A stretch of DNA of 64,000 bases from UBA5536 sp964592595. Lineage in GTDB: Bacteria > Bacteroidota > Bacteroidia > Bacteroidales > F082. The DNA is taken from the NCBI GenBank assembly GCA_964592595.1, contig CAZQFH010000003.1, positions 1 through 64,000 on the forward strand, read 5' to 3'. Made by a program: the position numbers and the translations under genes. The notes under the pieces are model-generated. The model ran no database searches. It was not told the DNA's origin and saw only the letters and a program-made list of their open reading frames with translations. This document shows positions 60,847 to 64,000 of this stretch, in pieces (the stretch's first letter is position 1; each line of letters opens with the position of its first letter).

Positions 60847-60854
60847 CAAAAGTA
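60847..60854 (-). promoter_or_regulatory. Candidate -7 box of queD-folE-BI-1 genes
   Basis: Minus-strand TACTTTTG, perfect TAnnTTTG, 30 bp before the queD ATG. Confidence 0.45.
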
Positions 60855-60929
60855 CGGTTTTATGCTTAACGGTTGTTTTTTATCCTTACTATAACCTTTC
60901 TTGGTGCTGATAATTTTATTCAGCAAAAA

Positions 60930-61952
60930 TCATTTTTTTAGGTTTATTCTTGTTCCTATCCAAATTCTAAATTGTTCAACACCAAGTGCATATGCAGAAG
61001 TGTTTAAGGGTAATAAAGCATTATTGAATCCGCTTACTCCACCCATGCCTGCAAACCACGATTTACCATTATATCCGGCAGCAAATCGTGATGTCCATAA
61101 TAAATAGGCCTTGTTCCTGTTGTAATGCTCCGTTTCGGTATGATAGTCGTAATATTGTAAAAACGCTCCGGGAAGCATAGCCAGATTAACATAAAATTGC
61201 TTTAAAAATACCAGCGTGTAGGAATAACCAGCAAAAACACCCACAAAATTAAACCTTCCTCTAACCAGTTCATCTTCATCAAAAATTCCGTACAGATCTG
61301 AATAATCTTTTGGAATCAAACTGCTTTGTGCCTGCAAACGATTGATTTGAAAAGCTGGAGCTACTAAGAAAGAACCGGCACTTTTTCGCTGGTATTCATT
61401 TTGAATGTAAGCTGCCCTAAAAGAATGCTTCCGGTAATTTGGTACCAGGTAAAATATACCACTGATACTTCTGATATCCAAATCGGAGCGGTGAAGATAT
61501 GGATCACCAGATGTGAAGTCGTGAACTATTTCAGGACTGTTTTCCAGGTAAAATCCTTGATAATTGGCGAAAGCCAGTTCGGCATTAATCCATGATCCAT
61601 AAGCATTTATGCGTAAATCAATGGATGAAGAACTGCCATAAGTATCTTTGTCGTTTAAAAAAAATGGCATTTGAATGGCCAGCCCAAGCCCAAACCATTT
61701 ATAAAAACCAGCTAGGCCAATATGCTGTGGGTTATTTGGCCTGTAAAGTAAGTCAGGACCATCACCCAAAGGGTCAATCTCGAGGTTTATGGCCTCATCC
61801 AAACTGTAAATACGGGCTGTTAGTTTGTGTTTGTAATCCAGAATGTAAGCAGTATCGGGTTGGGCAATAAGCCGTTCGGAGCATGTAACAAAAAGAACAA
61901 TGAAAAAAACTAACCAACTCAGCTGTGAACCAGAAACTTTGACCGAAGACAT
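60930..61952 (-). CDS. Outer membrane beta-barrel protein, DUF4421-like
   Basis: A 340-residue exported protein. After the signal peptide (WLVFFIVLFVTCSERLIAQ) it begins DTAYILDYKHKLTARIYSL and then YRPNNPQHIGLAGFYKWFGL, the hallmark of DUF4421. Many alternating aromatic/polar strands and a C-terminal F/I pattern (FRIWIGTRINLKK) suggest a barrel of about 12-14 strands. Function unknown. Its ATG shares one base with the stop of the membrane protein gene before it (TAATG). Confidence 0.82.
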   Translation of the reverse strand: MSSVKVSGSQLSWLVFFIVLFVTCSERLIAQPDTAYILDYKHKLTARIYSLDEAINLEIDPLGDGPDLLYRPNNPQHIGLAGFYKWFGLGLAIQMPFFLNDKDTYGSSSSIDLRINAYGSWINAELAFANYQGFYLENSPEIVHDFTSGDPYLHRSDLDIRSISGIFYLVPNYRKHSFRAAYIQNEYQRKSAGSFLVAPAFQINRLQAQSSLIPKDYSDLYGIFDEDELVRGRFNFVGVFAGYSYTLVFLKQFYVNLAMLPGAFLQYYDYHTETEHYNRNKAYLLWTSRFAAGYNGKSWFAGMGGVSGFNNALLPLNTSAYALGVEQFRIWIGTRINLKK

Positions 61953-62329
61953 TAGTTTGTTTTTTTCGTAACTGCACTTACTTCCAGTGCGGTAAATAGG
62001 ATATAATAAGCAAAAAAAGTCAGTAGAAAAGGAACTGCTTCTTCACGATTATACAACAGATATGTTATGATAAAAGCTAGATAAACCAAAAGTTTAAGAA
62101 AGGTTGCAAGCATGAAAAAATTGGTAAAGCTGCTCAATTTCTTTGCTTTTGCGCGCTGATATAGGACAAAAAGACCAATGTTGCCAGCAGCAAAAAACAA
62201 CAACAAAAATGGCCAGACATTGGTAGTCCACTTATCTTCTAATGTGTTATAAATCAAAAAAGTTAGCAAGGCTGCAACCAAAGTTGTTAGTGTTGTTTTT
62301 AGCAGAAATTGACGTAGTTCTGTATTCAT
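61952..62329 (-). CDS. Four-helix membrane protein, ATP synthase operon-type
   Basis: A 125-residue protein with four hydrophobic helices (TTLTTLVAALLTFLIYNTL; VWPFLLLFFAAGNIGLFVLY; FTNFFMLATFLKLLVYLAFI; VPFLLTFFAYYILFTALEV). In related genomes a protein of this shape lies between atpI-like and atpB genes and is thought to help assembly of the F0 part; here the next gene is a DUF4421-like barrel instead. It is 3 bp after the AtpZ/AtpI-like gene. I infer the role from position and shape only. Confidence 0.72.
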   Translation of the reverse strand: MNTELRQFLLKTTLTTLVAALLTFLIYNTLEDKWTTNVWPFLLLFFAAGNIGLFVLYQRAKAKKLSSFTNFFMLATFLKLLVYLAFIITYLLYNREEAVPFLLTFFAYYILFTALEVSAVTKKTN

Positions 62330-62332
62330 AAT

Positions 62333-62554
62333 TTATTTTTTCAAAAAGTCTTTAACAGCATAATAAATTGACAACACAACTGCCATCAAAGAAAGTATAA
62401 CAGTAAAAACCGGAAATTTCCATTGCAACCAATCATCGAGTTTTATGCCACCGAAAACTCCTGCCAGAATAATGAACAGCATTTGAAATGCCAGAGAGGA
62501 ATAACGCGCATAGGAATTGAGGTAATCATTGGGTTTATTTTTGTTTTTTTTCAT
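62333..62554 (-). CDS. AtpZ/AtpI-like F1F0 ATPase-associated small membrane protein
   Basis: A 73-residue protein with a basic N-terminus and two helices (YSSLAFQMLFIILAGVFGGIKLDDWLQW and VFTVILSLMAVVLSIYYAVKDF split by a short loop). G-G-x-K-L-D-x-W is the pattern of the AtpZ/AtpI group, which assists Mg uptake or c-ring assembly. It overlaps the bactofilin gene by 20 bp, an operon with tight coupling. Confidence 0.8.
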   Translation of the reverse strand: MKKNKNKPNDYLNSYARYSSLAFQMLFIILAGVFGGIKLDDWLQWKFPVFTVILSLMAVVLSIYYAVKDFLKK

Positions 62555-62909
62555 CAGATGAGGGTTTTTTCATCTCGCATTTACCGGTAAATTGCGCTCC
62601 CACCTCAATGGATAATTTTTGAGTAATTAATTCACCTTCAAAAGCAGCAGTGGCTTTAAGAATTGTGAGTTCTTCCACTTTTAAATTTGCCTTTATCTTT
62701 CCCGAAATATCAGCATGCTGGCATTCCAGTTCGCCTTCAACATAGCCGCTCTGGCCAATTACGATCTTTCCATTTGAACGTATTGTCCCGATAACAGTAC
62801 CATCAATTCTGATGTCGCCAGCCGACTGAATTTCTCCCTTTATTGTTGTTTCGTTGCCAATCAAATTTCTGGTGATGGATTCAGTTCCTGATTTATTATG
62901 TTTCATCAA
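62535..62909 (-). CDS. Bactofilin (polymer-forming cytoskeletal protein)
   Basis: A 124-residue protein. The core (ETTIKGEIQSAGDIRIDGTVIGTIRSNGKI to GKIKANLKVEEL) is the right-handed beta-helix of bactofilins, with regular hydrophobic I/V spacing about every six residues (positions about 20-100). A short basic/Lys-rich tail follows. It polymerises without nucleotide and scaffolds cell-wall or polar proteins. It lies between the PorW-like gene and the AtpZ-like gene, a neighbourhood seen elsewhere in this phylum. Confidence 0.93.
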   Translation of the reverse strand: MMKHNKSGTESITRNLIGNETTIKGEIQSAGDIRIDGTVIGTIRSNGKIVIGQSGYVEGELECQHADISGKIKANLKVEELTILKATAAFEGELITQKLSIEVGAQFTGKCEMKKPSSDEKKQK

Positions 62910-62961
62910 TTAAGGTGTTTTTTTGAAGGTAAAATTAAGTTTTTCTGTTTTAAAACTGCTG

Positions 62962-64000
62962 TTATTGTGGAGAAACTGAATCCCAAAAACGCGCATATTC
63001 ATCAATATCCTTATTTCGGTAAAAAATGGGATAATTGGAAAGCGAAACAGGGTAAACTTTATAATCTGCTTTGCTCATTCCGCCTAACACATAATCTGAT
63101 TGACTGAGCACCTCAAAATAATCGATGGCAGCGCTGCGATTGGCAAAATTTCCGACGGTAATCAGGGAATTATCTTTATCAAGCACCAGGTTTTTAATCA
63201 TCAGGCTTTGAACGCTAAATTCGCGCTGGTTAAAATCAGAAAGTCGCACTTTAAGCGGATCGATGCGCACTTTGGCTGTTTTGCAGACCAGCATTACCAT
63301 ATATTGTGCATCAGGATTATCGATGTAGGGCGATTTTGGGGCAGCAATTGTTTCTGTTTCATCCTCCGGAATTTCAACTGCTACTTCGAGATCGTAAGTT
63401 TTACCAATATTCCTCAAAATGTCTTGAGCAAGCGGCGTTACACTGCTTTGTGGATAGGTTTTGATGAGCCTGTCCAGAGCCACCGCCATTGTATCAACTA
63501 CTTCGAGTCTTCCGGAGGCGACTGCTTTGAGGAAAGCAAAACGAGGTATTAGTGCGGTGTCGTTCGGATATAGTTGAGCAGCGCGATCTGCATTCATCAC
63601 TACCCTAAAATATTGGCCGTTTTTATAAGCATCGTAGGTTCTCTCATAAAATGCTGCCGATTCGCTTTGTGAAGCTGCTTTTTTTACGAAATACTCCGGA
63701 TCGAGCAAGACCTGGGCATAGTCTGAGTCGGGATAATCCCGGATAATGCTTAATTTGTAGTTTTCAGCAGTTTCTGCCTCCTGATTTTCTTTATGCAATT
63801 TATATAAAGCATACAGTGAAGGCAGGCGGTGTTCGTTTTCTGGGAATCTGGTATTTAAAATAGTGTAGGCATTTATGGCTTCAGGAATATCGTGGAGTTT
63901 TTCCATATAAATGAATCCCAGGTTATTCAAAGCTTCTGCAATATCTTTATTGGCGCTGGCTTGCTGTTCTTGGGTAAGTGGCAACTTCTGCAAGTAAAAA
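62962..64000 (-). CDS. porW: PorW/SprE-type T9SS TPR lipoprotein, C-terminal part (5' end outside window)
   Basis: The frame is open to the right edge of the window, so only about the last 345 residues are present. TPR-like helices (ALNNLGFIYMEKLHDIPEA, ESAAFYERTYDAYKNGQYF) are followed by a Pro-rich stretch and a small C-terminal alpha/beta domain (YMVMLVCKTAKVRIDP, to YARFWDSVSP). PorW/SprE is a lipoprotein needed for type IX secretion or gliding, which fits with the T9SS cargo proteins elsewhere in this window. The call rests on recalled family features of the C-terminus. Confidence 0.78.
   Translation of the reverse strand, partial: FYLQKLPLTQEQQASANKDIAEALNNLGFIYMEKLHDIPEAINAYTILNTRFPENEHRLPSLYALYKLHKENQEAETAENYKLSIIRDYPDSDYAQVLLDPEYFVKKAASQSESAAFYERTYDAYKNGQYFRVVMNADRAAQLYPNDTALIPRFAFLKAVASGRLEVVDTMAVALDRLIKTYPQSSVTPLAQDILRNIGKTYDLEVAVEIPEDETETIAAPKSPYIDNPDAQYMVMLVCKTAKVRIDPLKVRLSDFNQREFSVQSLMIKNLVLDKDNSLITVGNFANRSAAIDYFEVLSQSDYVLGGMSKADYKVYPVSLSNYPIFYRNKDIDEYARFWDSVSPQ

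Noticed and set aside
1..64000. CRISPR array, tRNA or rRNA genes, insertion sequences, integrase
   Set aside because: No regularly spaced repeats, no tRNA T-loop or anticodon arm pattern, and no transposase or recombinase motif seen in either strand; reading by eye, so a short tRNA could be missed.

Overview
The window comes from a member of the Bacteroidota, most plausibly a Bacteroidales-like organism (the order is a guess). Supporting signs are type IX secretion (T9SS) C-terminal sorting domains on three proteins, a PorW/SprE-type T9SS lipoprotein at the right edge, repeated Bacteroidota -7 boxes (TAnnTTTG) upstream of many genes, almost no Shine-Dalgarno sequences (dnaK is an exception), and families typical of the phylum: S46 dipeptidyl peptidase, DUF2795, DUF3822, DUF4421-like barrel, and a stand-alone HsdR_N protein near holA. 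Most of the window reads as ordinary chromosome. The clear accessory segment is a restriction-modification island at about 13.8-20.6 kb.

Layout. 0-3.3 kb: the end of a T9SS cargo protein, then four tandem short ssb genes behind a helically phased 10-bp repeat. 3.3-11.4 kb (minus strand): a small lipoprotein, the TrkH/TrkA potassium uptake pair, an omega-amidase/methionine aminotransferase pair (methionine salvage), and a four-repeat CBM48-like secreted protein coupled to a two-domain retropepsin-like protease. 11.5-13.7 kb (plus): a membrane HdrC/HdrD-like iron-sulfur protein and a CCG-domain partner whose first cysteine cluster looks eroded. 13.8-20.6 kb (minus): an Eco57I-like system made of an XRE controller, a fused nuclease-methylase, a second methylase and a GIY-YIG/DUF4357 protein. 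20.6-30.6 kb: transglutaminase-like protein, DPP7-type S46 peptidase, a methyltransferase, a hybrid histidine kinase, a T9SS-targeted peptidoglycan amidase, a lipoprotein, RluA-type pseudouridine synthase and PanB.

30.9-40.1 kb (plus): a lipoprotein, DnaK, a T9SS jelly-roll protein, an uncharacterised exported protein, an O-methyltransferase-like protein, a LolD/MacB-type ATPase, a PduO-type cobalamin adenosyltransferase and a DUF2795 protein. 40.2-45.6 kb (minus): rsmD, DUF3822, a membrane-anchored hypothetical, a TPR hybrid kinase and the HsdR_N protein. 45.8-47.6 kb (plus): AMP nucleosidase and holA. 47.6-61.9 kb (minus): two acyl-CoA synthetases, an SDR oxidoreductase, purL, a CDF exporter, metX, fabD, a Bax-inhibitor-1 protein, folE, queD and a DUF4421-like barrel. 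61.9-64.0 kb (minus): two small membrane proteins of the kind found before ATP synthase operons, a bactofilin and the end of PorW/SprE.

I found no tRNA, rRNA, CRISPR array, transposase or integrase. The items I rate most worth checking are the ssb array with its phased operator-like repeat, the restriction island with promoter-embedded repeats, the CBM48-repeat/protease pair, the eroded CCG domain, and a terminator that abuts the metX start codon.
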